NCBI GenBank assembly: GCA_963757605.1
Contig: CAVWSF010000003.1
Span: 868,001-932,000 of the forward strand
DNA from: JAICJC01 sp963757605
Lineage (GTDB): Bacteria; Actinomycetota; Thermoleophilia; Gaiellales; JAICJC01
Direction: 5' to 3'
DNA: 64,000 nucleotides
Of the stretch, positions 27,342-35,845 are shown in pieces. The position numbers were made by a program, and so were the translations under genes. Numbering within the stretch: the stretch's first letter is position 1; the number at the start of each line of letters is the position of its first letter. A model generated the notes under the pieces. The model ran no database searches and was not told where the DNA came from. It worked only from the letters and a program-made list of their open reading frames with translations.

Positions 27342-28493
27342 GTGACCGAGCGCCACGGGATCGCGGCGACACCCGTCGTCGCGACTTCGCGACTTCGCCG
27401 GCGTGACCTGCTCGCCCGGGCTGCCCAGCTCGGGCTCGTCGTGCCGGCCGCTGGGTACTTGGCCGGCTGCGGCGGTGGCGGTGGGTCGGGGACGAGCGGG
27501 GGCGGTGGCGGGTCGGCCGCCGAGCCGATCACCGGCACCGGCGTCATCCTGAACTACGCCGGCTGGATGGGCAAGAGCACCCCGAAGGAGTTCGAGGCCA
27601 AGTACCCCGGTGCCAGCATCAAGCAGATCAGCGAGGCGTCGATCTCGAGTGGCGCCGTCGTCCCCGCCATCAAGGCCAACCTCTCGACCTACGACGCGGC
27701 GCTCGGTGACCAGTCGGTCATCGGCCAGGCCATGGCTGCCGACGTCCTCGAGCCCTACGACTGGAGCAAGATCCCCAACATCGCCAACGTCGACGAGCGG
27801 TTCCGCAAGGCGTATTCGCACGGCGTGCCGAGCGACTACGGCAAGACCGGCATCGCCTACCGCACCGACCTCGTCAGCGAGACGATCACGAGCTGGGCCG
27901 ACGTCTGGCGGCTGGCTCCGAAGTACTCCGGCAAGATCGTCTTCCTCGACCTCGACCGCGACTGCATCGGGTCGGCGCTCCTGTACAAGGGGCACTCGAC
28001 CAACTCGACCAGCGAGAGCGACCTGAACGACGCCTTGGACGCCTTGCTCGAGATCAAGCCGCACCTGCAGGCGATCAAGGGCTACGACATCGGCGCCGGG
28101 CTGGTCAAGGGCAACACGTGGATCGCAATGGACTGGGACTTCGACACCGCGCTCGCGCAGCAGAGCAACCCGAACATCAAGTGGGTGCTTCCGGAGGAGG
28201 GCTCCGCCGCCTACCTCGAGGGCTTCTTCGCCGTCAAGGACACGCCGCAGCTCGCCGTGCTCGAGGCCTTCTTCAACTTCTTCCTCGAGCCCAAGCAGTA
28301 CGCCGACTTCGTGAACACGACGGGGACGGCGTTCGTCTCGGAGGCGGCGACGCCGTACATCAAGAAGTCGATCTCGCAGAACAAGGCGCTGATCGTCGAT
28401 CCGGAGACGCTCGACAACGTGGAGTTCGAGGGCTACCTCGGCGAGGCCACCGCCCTGTACGCCAAGACTTGGGACCAGTTCAAATCCGCGTAG
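27342..28493 (+). CDS. ABC importer substrate-binding lipoprotein, PotD-like
   Basis: 383 residues. The N-terminus has a twin-arginine-like RLRRRDLLARAAQLGLVVP and a lipobox LAGC, followed by a Gly/Ser linker, so it is an exported membrane-anchored protein. The mature part has VILNYAGWMGKSTPKEFEAK, GVPSDYGKTGIAYRTDLV, SWADVWRLAPKYSGKIVFL and GNTWIAMDWDFDTALA, the pattern of family 1 extracellular binding proteins for spermidine/putrescine. The ligand is not decided by sequence; polyamine, opine or another amine is likely. First gene of a four-gene importer. Confidence 0.8.
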   Translation: MTERHGIAATPVVATSRLRRRDLLARAAQLGLVVPAAGYLAGCGGGGGSGTSGGGGGSAAEPITGTGVILNYAGWMGKSTPKEFEAKYPGASIKQISEASISSGAVVPAIKANLSTYDAALGDQSVIGQAMAADVLEPYDWSKIPNIANVDERFRKAYSHGVPSDYGKTGIAYRTDLVSETITSWADVWRLAPKYSGKIVFLDLDRDCIGSALLYKGHSTNSTSESDLNDALDALLEIKPHLQAIKGYDIGAGLVKGNTWIAMDWDFDTALAQQSNPNIKWVLPEEGSAAYLEGFFAVKDTPQLAVLEAFFNFFLEPKQYADFVNTTGTAFVSEAATPYIKKSISQNKALIVDPETLDNVEFEGYLGEATALYAKTWDQFKSA

Positions 28494-29350
28494 CGGACGG
28501 CCGGCGCGACCTCGCGGCGCCGTTGCGGAGCCTTCTGGCGCTCCCGACGGTTGTCTGGGTGCTGGCCTTCTTCGCGGTCCCGCTGGGCATGGTGATCGTG
28601 TACTCGTTCGCGACGATCAGCCTGGTCACGTTCGACATCAGCTTCGGCTGGACGCTCGCGAACTACCGTCAGATCTCCGACCCGCTCTACCTGCACACGC
28701 TCGTACGGTCGGTCGTGCTCTCGGTCTCGACGACGATCGGCTGCCTGCTCCTGGGTTTCCCGCTCGCGTACTTCATCAGCCGCCAGCCGCCGCGCTGGCA
28801 GCGCCTCTTGCTGGTGCTCGTGATCGTCCCGTTCTGGACGAGCTTCATCGTGCGCACGTACGCGATCGTGAACCTGCTCCAGAACAACGGGCCCCTGAAC
28901 GACGCCCTGAACAGCCTCGGGATCGTGCACGGCTCGCTCGGCCTTCTGTACACGCCCCAGTCGATCGCGATCGGCATCATCTACTCCTACCTGCCGCTCA
29001 TGGTGCTTCCGATCTACGTGTCGCTCGAGCGGATCGATCCCGCGCTGCTGGACGCCGCCGCCGACCTCGGCGCGAGCGGGAGACGCACCTTCGCGCGGGT
29101 CGTCCTGCCGCTGGCCCGGCCGGGGGTCGTCGTCGGCTGCATCATCGTCGGGATCCCCGCCATGGGCGAGTACGTTATCCCCGAGATCCTCGGGGGCGGC
29201 AAGACGCTGATGCTGGGCAACGTCATCACCGACCAGTACCTGTCGGTCGGCGACATCCCGTTCGGCTCGGCGATCGCGGTCGTGCTGATGGTCGTCATGG
29301 CCGCCGTGCTCCTGGTGTCGCGCCGGGGGGGAGCGCTGGAGCCGGGATGA
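28469..29350 (+). CDS. ABC importer permease, PotB-like
   Basis: About 290 residues, six predicted membrane helices: LLALPTVVWVLAFFAVPLGM, then a second at SVVLSVSTTIGCLLLGFPLA, LLLVLVIVPFWTSFIVRTYA, IGIIYSYLPLMVLPIYVSLE and two more. The permease EAA loop reads DAAADLGASGRRTFARVVLP. The start is uncertain: no ATG or GTG lies before the first helix, so a TTG at 28469 (inside the binding-protein gene) or at 28523 must be used. The stop overlaps the ATG of the next permease (ATGA). Confidence 0.78.
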   Translation: MGPVQIRVADGRRDLAAPLRSLLALPTVVWVLAFFAVPLGMVIVYSFATISLVTFDISFGWTLANYRQISDPLYLHTLVRSVVLSVSTTIGCLLLGFPLAYFISRQPPRWQRLLLVLVIVPFWTSFIVRTYAIVNLLQNNGPLNDALNSLGIVHGSLGLLYTPQSIAIGIIYSYLPLMVLPIYVSLERIDPALLDAAADLGASGRRTFARVVLPLARPGVVVGCIIVGIPAMGEYVIPEILGGGKTLMLGNVITDQYLSVGDIPFGSAIAVVLMVVMAAVLLVSRRGGALEPG

Positions 29351-30168
29351 ATGTGCGCAAGCACCCGTTCTCGGCCGTGATCGCGGTCGCGGTGATCCTG
29401 TTTCTGTGGACGCCGCTCGTGATCGTCGCGCTGAACTCCGTGAACCAGGACGTCCTGCTGGCGACCTGGAAGGGGGCCACCACCAAGTGGTATCGCCAGG
29501 CCTACCACAACGAGGACGTCCGCGCGGGCCTGCGCCAGACGATCACCGTCGCGGCCGCGACGACGGCGCTCTCGCTGGTGCTGGCGGTGTCGGCGGCCCT
29601 GTGGTGGCGGCGGGCCTCGGCGCGCATGCGAAGGCTCTTCGACGGCCTCACGTACCTGCGGATCATGCTGCCGGAGGTGGTGTTCGCGGTCGCCCTCTTC
29701 CTGCTCTTCTCGCGGCTCAAGTTCCCGCTGGGGACGACGGCGACCGTGATCGGGCACACCGTCTGGAACAGCGCCTACGCGACGCTCGTCGTGCAGGCCC
29801 GCGTGTCGACGCTCGACCCGGCGCTCGAGGACGCCGCGGCCGACCTGGGCGCCAATCCATGGCGGACGTTCCGGCGGGTGACCGTGCCGGGGCTCCTGCC
29901 GGGGATCGTCGCGGCCGGCCTCCTGGCGTTCACCTTCTCGTTCGACGACGTGGTGACGTCGTTCTTCCTCACCGGGGCCGGGACGTCCACCCTGCCGGTC
30001 GTGATCTTGTCGATGATCCGGTTCCGGATCACCCCCGAGATCAACGCGATCGGGATGATGGTGATGCTCTTCACCGTCACGATGTTCGCGATCGGGTTCA
30101 TCGCGATCACGCACCTCGGCCGGGGCGCGCGCCGGTCGCTGGCGCTTCCCGAGGGGCGGGGCTCGTGA
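29347..30168 (+). CDS. ABC importer permease, PotC-like
   Basis: 273 residues with about six membrane helices, first FSAVIAVAVILFLWTPLVIV. The EAA loop is EDAAADLGANPWRTFRRVTV at about residues 158-177, where the ATPase docks. SFDDVVTSFFLTGAG is characteristic of the PotC family. It starts at an ATG overlapping the stop of the first permease and its stop overlaps the GTG of the ATPase gene. Confidence 0.85.
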   Translation: MNVRKHPFSAVIAVAVILFLWTPLVIVALNSVNQDVLLATWKGATTKWYRQAYHNEDVRAGLRQTITVAAATTALSLVLAVSAALWWRRASARMRRLFDGLTYLRIMLPEVVFAVALFLLFSRLKFPLGTTATVIGHTVWNSAYATLVVQARVSTLDPALEDAAADLGANPWRTFRRVTVPGLLPGIVAAGLLAFTFSFDDVVTSFFLTGAGTSTLPVVILSMIRFRITPEINAIGMMVMLFTVTMFAIGFIAITHLGRGARRSLALPEGRGS

Positions 30169-31286
30169 GCGACGCCGCCGCCCAGCCCGCGGTGCGCCTG
30201 TCGGCCGTCGAGAAGCGCTTCGGCAGCCTTGTCGCCGTCCATCCGCTCGACCTCGAGATCCCCGCCGGCGGCTTCTTCTCGATCATCGGCCCGAGCGGGT
30301 GCGGGAAGACGACCACCCTGCGGATGGTCGCCGGGCTCGAGCACCCCGATGCCGGGACGATCGAGGTCGGCGGCCGGGACGTGACCCGGGTGCCGGCGCA
30401 CCGCCGCCCCGTCAACACCGTGTTTCAGAGCTACGCCCTCTTCCCGCACCTGGACGTGCGGGCCAACATCGCCTTCGGGCTGGTCGAGGAGCGGCGGCCG
30501 CGTGACGAGATCCGCCGGCGCGTCGCGGAGATGGTCGACCTCGTCCACCTCGAGGGCCGCGAGCGCGCGAAGCCGCGCCAGCTCTCGGGCGGGCAGCAGC
30601 AGCGGGTGGCGCTCGCGCGGGCGCTCGTGAAGCACCCGCAGGTGCTGCTGCTCGACGAGCCGCTCGGCGCGCTCGACTTCAAGCTGCGGAAGGAGCTCCA
30701 GGTGCAGCTGAAGGAGGTGCAGCGCCGGGTCGGGATCACGTTCGTCTACGTCACCCACGACCAGGAGGAGGCGTTCGCGATGTCGGACGCAGTGGCGGTC
30801 ATGAACGAGGGCGTGCTCGAGCAGGTCGGCCATCCTGAGGATGTGTACCGCCGGCCGTTCACGCCGTTCGTGGCGACGTTCGTCGGGCAGGCCAACCGGT
30901 TCGCGGCGTCCGTGACGGCACGCGACGGAGAGGGTCGCTACCGGGTGTCACTCGACGCCGGCGTCGAGGTGTCCGCAGCGGGCCCGGCGGGGCTCGAGCC
31001 GGGAGCGGCGGTCCAGGTGATCCTGCGTCCCGAGGAGCTCGCGCTCGACGCCGGCGGCGACTATCCGGCCGCGGTCACCGACGTCTCCTACGTCGGCCCG
31101 GTGCGCCAGGTGACCGTCGATGTCGAGCGACTGGGGGAGCTCATGCTCACGCTCCCGGGGCACGCGCCCGTGGAGGCGGGCGAGCGCGTGAACCTCTCGT
31201 GGCCGGACTCGGCCGCCTGGCTCGTCCCGGCCGAGGGGGATCAGACCCCGTCGCGGGGGAGCCGAAACGACCACGCCCCGGAGTAG
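30165..31286 (+). CDS. ABC importer ATP-binding protein, PotA-like
   Basis: 373 residues from the overlapping GTG. Walker A GPSGCGKTTTLRM is at about residues 43-55, Q-loop FQSYALFPHLDV, signature LSGGQQQRVALARALVKHP, Walker B VLLLDEPLGALD and H-loop VYVTHDQEEAFA. A TOBE-type regulatory domain follows (VILRPEELAL). It energises import by the two permeases. The last 46 bases overlap the 3' end of the convergent CocE/NonD gene, so the C-terminal tail (GDQTPSRGSRNDHAPE) is antisense to that protein's end. Confidence 0.9.
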   Translation: MSDAAAQPAVRLSAVEKRFGSLVAVHPLDLEIPAGGFFSIIGPSGCGKTTTLRMVAGLEHPDAGTIEVGGRDVTRVPAHRRPVNTVFQSYALFPHLDVRANIAFGLVEERRPRDEIRRRVAEMVDLVHLEGRERAKPRQLSGGQQQRVALARALVKHPQVLLLDEPLGALDFKLRKELQVQLKEVQRRVGITFVYVTHDQEEAFAMSDAVAVMNEGVLEQVGHPEDVYRRPFTPFVATFVGQANRFAASVTARDGEGRYRVSLDAGVEVSAAGPAGLEPGAAVQVILRPEELALDAGGDYPAAVTDVSYVGPVRQVTVDVERLGELMLTLPGHAPVEAGERVNLSWPDSAAWLVPAEGDQTPSRGSRNDHAPE

Positions 31287-33289
31287 GCCGGCTCCTCCCC
31301 GGTGTACGCGCGAAGCTCGTGGGTCACATGGAATGCCTCGGCGTCGGCCGCCATCGTCGCCTCGGCCTCGAGCCTGACCGACCACGCGCCGCGCCCCAGC
31401 GAGACCGACCGCTCGCACCTGACCTGCGCCGAGAGCGGCGCGCCCTCGACCACGGTGAACGTGTCCGGCTCGCGCCAGCGGATCTCGATGCCGCTCTCGA
31501 GGTCGAGCGTGTGGTGAGTCGGGTAGGCGTGCACGAGCTGGTGGCGGCCGCCGCCGACGTCCTCGGTGATGACGTGGTTTCCGGGCTCCATGTGGAGCGT
31601 CGCCGCCGCCGGGTGGGGCGCCCGCTCGGGCTCCTCGAAACCTGCCGGGGCGTCCTCGGCGCCGTCCACGGCCCGCACAGGCAGCTCGAGCGCCGTCGCG
31701 CTGCCCACGTGCAGCGTCAGCGTCGCCGGCTCCGGTGACGGCCAGGCCCACGGCCAGTACGTGGTCGCAACGGCGACCCGCAGCCGGTGGCCGGCGGGCA
31801 CCACCTGGCCGATGGCCTTGAGGTCGACCTCAACCCGCACCGTCTCGCCCGGCGTGAGCGGCTCGGAGCGATCGCGGCCGTTTCGGCGCGACAGGTTGAG
31901 GAGGCCGCGGGTGATGAGCGCCGACGCTCCGGACTCGTCGACGTCGCACAGCCGCACGGCGACGAGGGCCTGCGGGACGTCCGAGGTCAGCTCGAGCACG
32001 GCCCGCGGCTTGCCGAGGATGGCGATCGGGCTGTCGAGCGGGGCCGAGGTGAACGTGAGCGACCTGCCGTCCTCGGCGCGCTGGTCCGGGGGCAGGTCGG
32101 CGGGGTTCCCGAACGGGTCCCAGTCGCCCGCGTGGGCCCCGTGCGAGAGCGGCGAGCGCACCACCAGCTCGGCGGCGCGCCGGTCGTCGTCGCCGAGGCC
32201 GCCGGGGGCGGTCATCCGGAGCGTGCGCGGCGACACGTTCGGGGACGGCCACGACTGCTCGCCGACCCAGCGGCCCGGGCGCACGTCGTAGGCCGGCCGC
32301 GGCTCGGCGGCGTCCTGCATCCAGACCCGCAGGGCCGGCTCGTCCATGATGCCCGTGTCGCGGTCCTTGAGCCAGTGATCCCACCAGCGCAGCGCCTCCT
32401 GGAGGAAGCCGATGGCGGGCCCGGGTGGCACGGGCTCCTCGGGATAGTGATGCGACCACGGCCCGATCAGCCCCAGACGCGGGCACGCCAGATGCTCGAG
32501 CAGCCGGAAGACCGTGTTGCGGTAGCCATCCGCCCAGCCGCCGATCGCGAACACGGGGCACGTCACCGCGGCATAGTCCTCGCAGATCGAGCCGTGCTGC
32601 CAATATCCGTCCCGGCGCTGGTGGCCGAGCCAGGACTCGATCATGGGCCGCGTCCCGCGCAGCCGCTCCAGCCAGCGCTCGCGCCACTCCGGGCCGACGA
32701 CGTCGGGGTCGGGAGGCAGCGCGGCGTAGAGGTGCATGGTCGTCGCCCACGACAGCATGTAGTACGCGAGGACGCAGCCGCCCATGTAGTGGACGTCGTC
32801 CGCGTAGCGGTCATCGCTCGACGAGACGGTGATGATCGCGCCGAGCTCCGGCGGGCGCAGCGCCGCGACCTGGAGGGCCGCAAATCCGCCCCACGACACG
32901 CCGAACATCCCGACCCGGCCGCTGCACCAGGGCTGGGCGGCGAGCCAGGCGATCACCTCGACCGCGTCTTGCTGCTCCCGGGCGGTGTACTCGTCCTCGA
33001 GCAGGCCGTCGGAGTCGCCGGATCCGCGGATGTCGACCCGGACCGACGCGTAGCCGTGGGCGGCGAAATAGGCGTGCCGGCCGGCATCGCCGCTCGCCGT
33101 GACGTCGTTCTTGCGGTACGGGATCGCCTCGAGGAGCGCGGGCACTGGGCCCGCGTCCATCGGCTCGGGTAGCCAGATCCGAGCGGCGAGCCGCGTGCCG
33201 TCCGAGAGCGGGATCCACGTGTGGTCGATCCTGCGGACTCCGCCACCTGCGTCTCCGGGTCCTCGGTCGATGCCGCCCTTTCGTCCCAT
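31241..33289 (-). CDS. CocE/NonD family hydrolase
   Basis: 682 residues, X-Pro dipeptidyl-peptidase-like alpha/beta hydrolase as in cocaine esterase. Seen: LSDGTRLAARIWLPEP, ALLEAIPYRKNDVTA, VRVDIRGSGDSDG, nucleophile elbow FGVSWGGFAALQ (Ser), Asp in GGWADGYRNTVFRL, and the His in IGPWSHHYPEE, followed by a jelly-roll domain (LTSDVPQALVAVRLCDVDE, VPAGHRLRVAVATTYWPWAW). It hydrolyses an ester or amide bond; the substrate is unknown. The ATG at 33289 is the best start; the frame stays open far upstream only as antisense of the IclR gene. Confidence 0.85.
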   Translation of the reverse strand: MGRKGGIDRGPGDAGGGVRRIDHTWIPLSDGTRLAARIWLPEPMDAGPVPALLEAIPYRKNDVTASGDAGRHAYFAAHGYASVRVDIRGSGDSDGLLEDEYTAREQQDAVEVIAWLAAQPWCSGRVGMFGVSWGGFAALQVAALRPPELGAIITVSSSDDRYADDVHYMGGCVLAYYMLSWATTMHLYAALPPDPDVVGPEWRERWLERLRGTRPMIESWLGHQRRDGYWQHGSICEDYAAVTCPVFAIGGWADGYRNTVFRLLEHLACPRLGLIGPWSHHYPEEPVPPGPAIGFLQEALRWWDHWLKDRDTGIMDEPALRVWMQDAAEPRPAYDVRPGRWVGEQSWPSPNVSPRTLRMTAPGGLGDDDRRAAELVVRSPLSHGAHAGDWDPFGNPADLPPDQRAEDGRSLTFTSAPLDSPIAILGKPRAVLELTSDVPQALVAVRLCDVDESGASALITRGLLNLSRRNGRDRSEPLTPGETVRVEVDLKAIGQVVPAGHRLRVAVATTYWPWAWPSPEPATLTLHVGSATALELPVRAVDGAEDAPAGFEEPERAPHPAAATLHMEPGNHVITEDVGGGRHQLVHAYPTHHTLDLESGIEIRWREPDTFTVVEGAPLSAQVRCERSVSLGRGAWSVRLEAEATMAADAEAFHVTHELRAYTGEEPAYSGAWSFRLPRDGV

Positions 33290-33370
33290 GCCGTCGCCGC
33301 GCGTTCGCGCGAGCCGTATCCTGGCGGACCGGCGCGGCCGGCGCCGCTCTTCTCGCAGTGAGAGAACCCG

Positions 33371-33433
33371 TTGCGCTGGCACGCCGCCGGGGGATAGGGT
33401 CGCAGCGCGGGAACCCGCGGTCCCGTAGGAGAG
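33371..33433 (+). promoter_or_regulatory. promoter, palindrome and ribosome binding site of the IclR operon
   Basis: TTGCGC (33371-33376) and TAGGGT (33395-33400) are 18 bases apart and form a plausible -35/-10 pair. Just after lies CGCGGG-AA-CCCGCG (33406-33419), a perfect inverted repeat that may be an operator. AGGAGAG (33427-33433) is six bases before the GTG at 33440. Unlike most genes here, this one has a clear leader. Confidence 0.5.
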
Positions 33434-33439
33434 AACCGA

Positions 33440-34270
33440 GTGACCAAGCCCGTGGAACTGCATCCCCGTTCGACGCTCCAGGTGCTGGAGCGGACGCTCG
33501 CGATCCTGGCCCTCTTCACCCGCGACCAGCGGGAGTGGACGACGACCGAGGCGTCGCGGGAGAGCGGCCTTCCCATCCCCACCGTGCACCGGATCATGGC
33601 GACGCTGTCCCAGAGCGGCTTCCTCGTGCGCGACCCGGTGACGAAACGCTTCCGGCTTGGCTGGGCCGCGGTCGACCTCGGGGAGCGGGCGCGGGCGGCG
33701 GTCGACCTGCGGCGGCTGGCGATGCCGGCCCTCGCCCGTCTGGCGAGCGCCACGGGCGAGACCGCCCTCCTGAGCACGATGAACGACCGCCGCGACGGCG
33801 CGGTCTGCCTGGAGCGGGTCGAGAGCTCGATGGCCCTGCGGCTGAGCATCGAGCCGGGACGCGAGGTCCCGCTGCACGCCGGCGCATCGCAGAAGGTCCT
33901 GCTCGCGTTCCTGCCGAGCGACGAGCTCGAGGCGATTCTCGCTCGGCCGCTCGCGAAGCTGTGCCGCGCGACCATCACCGATGCGGAATTCCTGCGCGAG
34001 CACCTCGACGGGATCCGCAACCGCGGGTGGGCGATCTCCTTCGAGGAGAACAACCTCGGCGTCTGGGGCGTCGCACTCCCGATCCTCGACCCGGGCGGCC
34101 GGTCCGTGGCGTCGATCGGCCTGGCGGGCCCGAGCGCGCGCTTCCAGCGCCACGAGCTCGCAACGAGCGTCCGCGAGCTCCGGCTGGCTGCGCTCGAGGT
34201 GTCGAGTGCGCTCCGGCCGGCATGGACACCCGCGACGCGGCCGGCGACCGTACAGGAAGGTTGGGAGTGA
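33440..34270 (+). CDS. IclR family transcriptional regulator
   Basis: 276 residues. The N-terminal winged helix-turn-helix reads LERTLAILALFTRDQREWTT and PTVHRIMATLSQSGFLVRD at about residues 18-68. The C-terminal ligand-binding domain has SATGETALLSTMNDRRDGAV, VPLHAGASQKVLLAFLPS and GWAISFEENNLGVWGVALPI. IclR proteins control catabolic operons and usually their own gene. It leads a plus-strand set of two SDRs and an amidohydrolase and is divergent from the CocE/NonD gene, so both sides are likely targets. Confidence 0.88.
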   Translation: MTKPVELHPRSTLQVLERTLAILALFTRDQREWTTTEASRESGLPIPTVHRIMATLSQSGFLVRDPVTKRFRLGWAAVDLGERARAAVDLRRLAMPALARLASATGETALLSTMNDRRDGAVCLERVESSMALRLSIEPGREVPLHAGASQKVLLAFLPSDELEAILARPLAKLCRATITDAEFLREHLDGIRNRGWAISFEENNLGVWGVALPILDPGGRSVASIGLAGPSARFQRHELATSVRELRLAALEVSSALRPAWTPATRPATVQEGWE

Positions 34271-35064
34271 GCGGCGACAGGCCGCTGGCAGGATCGGTGG
34301 CCGTCGTGACCGGTGCGGCAAAGGGCCTCGGCAAGGCGATCAGCGAGCTCCTGGCCGACCAGGGAGCCGATCTCGCACTGGCGGGGCGATCCCCGGACGA
34401 GCTCGAGTCGCACGCGGCCGATCTCGACCGCCGCTTCCCCGGCCGGCGCACCGAGGCGCTGCCGACCGACGTCACCGACGACGAGGCCGTGCGGCGGCTG
34501 ATCGACACGACCGTCGAGCGGCTCGGGGGCCTCAACGTCCTCATCAACACCGCAGGCGTGATCGGGCCGATCGAGACGCCGGCGCAGGACGTGGACGTGG
34601 ACGACTTCCGGCATGTGATCGACACGAACCTCGTCGGCACCTTCCTGGCGTGCAAGCACGCCATCCCACATCTGATCGCACGGGGCGGCGGCAGGATCGT
34701 GAACATCGCGGGCACATCGGGGCTGCGCGGCTACCGAAACCGGGTCGCATACTCGTCGTCGAAGTGGGCGGTGCGCGGCCTCACGCGCACCCTGGCGCTC
34801 GAGCTGGGCCCGCACGACGTCACGGTGAACGCCGTCTGCCCGCACGTCACGAACGGGACGCGGATGACGACCATCGTCACCGAGAAGGCGCGCAAGCTCG
34901 GCAGCACTCCGGAGGCGGTGCACGACGCGTTCGCCGGCGAGACCGCGCTCGGCCGCTTCATCGACGACATGGACGTCGCCCACGCGGTCGGCTTCCTCGT
35001 CTCGCCCGGCGCCCGCAACATCACGGGGCACGAGATCGTGGTCGACGCCGGCTGGGACGTGTGA
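34267..35064 (+). CDS. short-chain dehydrogenase/reductase (SDR)
   Basis: 265 residues from the GTG overlapping the IclR stop; an upstream ATG at 34222 is less likely. TGAAKGLG (glycine motif), NTAGVIGPIE, NIAGTSGLRGYRNRVAYSSSK with catalytic Ser, Tyr and Lys, and VNAVCPHVTNGTRM. ALAGRSPDEL at the end of strand 2 (Arg-Ser) suggests NADP+ preference. The long C-terminal stretch EKARKLGSTPEAVHDAFAGE resembles carveol-type dehydrogenases. The substrate is not known. Confidence 0.82.
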   Translation: MSGDRPLAGSVAVVTGAAKGLGKAISELLADQGADLALAGRSPDELESHAADLDRRFPGRRTEALPTDVTDDEAVRRLIDTTVERLGGLNVLINTAGVIGPIETPAQDVDVDDFRHVIDTNLVGTFLACKHAIPHLIARGGGRIVNIAGTSGLRGYRNRVAYSSSKWAVRGLTRTLALELGPHDVTVNAVCPHVTNGTRMTTIVTEKARKLGSTPEAVHDAFAGETALGRFIDDMDVAHAVGFLVSPGARNITGHEIVVDAGWDV

Positions 35065-35080
35065 GCCGCTGCGGCCCCCG

Positions 35081-35843
35081 ATGAGCGGGCGCGTCGCGCT
35101 CGTCACCGGCGGCGGCCGCGGGATCGGCCGCAGCACGGCGCTCGCGCTCGCCGCCCGTGGCGACCGGGTGATGGCCGTCTCGCGCACGGAGCGCGAGCTC
35201 GCGGCCGTTGCGAGCGAGGCAGCCGGAGTCGAGTACCTGGCCGCATCCGTGGTCGGTGCCGCCGCCTGTCGAGGAGATCGTCGCAGCGACCGAGCGCGAG
35301 CTGGGGCCGGTCGAGATGCTCGTGCTGAACGCCGGCATCGGCTCGAACAGCGAGGACGTGGTGTGGGCCCAGCCGACCGACGTGTGGGAGGAGACGATGC
35401 GCGTCAACCTCGACGCGCCGTTCCACCTGTGCCGAGCGGCGGCCGGAGGGATGGTCGAGCGCGGGTTCGGGCGGATCGTCATGGTCAGCTCGACGGCCGG
35501 GCACGTGGGTGCCGAGCGGATGTCGGCCTACTGCGCCTCCAAGCACGGCCTGAACGGCCTCATGCGGGCCGTCGCCCAGGACGTCGGCCCGCACGGGGTG
35601 ACCTGCAACGCCGTCGCGCCGGGCTGGGTGCGGACTCCGATGGCCGAGCGCTCGGCGCAGGCCGAGGCGGAGCGACGGGGGACGACGGTCGATGCGATCT
35701 GGCAGGAGCGGGCGGCGGAGTATCCGCGGGGCCGGGTGGTGGAGCCGGAGGAAGTGGCCGAGGTGATCGCGTTCCTGGCGTCGGACGCTGCGACCGGGGT
35801 GAACGGCGAGGTGGTCACCGTCGCCCTGGGAGGCGTCTGGTAG
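35081..35843 (+). CDS. short-chain dehydrogenase/reductase (SDR), one frameshift
   Basis: About 254 residues after repair. TGGGRGIGRSTALALAARGD gives the nucleotide site and AVSRTERELAAV the second strand. The frame changes at about 35268-35272, just before VEEIVAATERELGPVEMLVL. Downstream are LNAGIGSNSE, VSSTAGHVGAERMSAYCASK (catalytic Ser, Tyr, Lys), CNAVAPGWVRTPMAE and FLASDAATGVNGEVVTVALG. The C-terminal pattern fits a 3-oxoacyl or hydroxyacid-type SDR. Two bases separate its stop from the amidohydrolase start. Confidence 0.75.
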
Positions 35844-35845
35844 GC

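Noticed and set aside
33296..33316. CGCGCG-TT-CGCGCG inverted repeat upstream of the CocE/NonD start
   Set aside because: Short GC-only arms are expected by chance at this base composition, and the position relative to the gene does not favour an operator.
31241..34321. A 1026-codon minus-strand frame extending the CocE/NonD hydrolase upstream
   Set aside because: The extra part is antisense to the IclR gene and has no family resemblance; the hydrolase fold begins just after the ATG at 33289.
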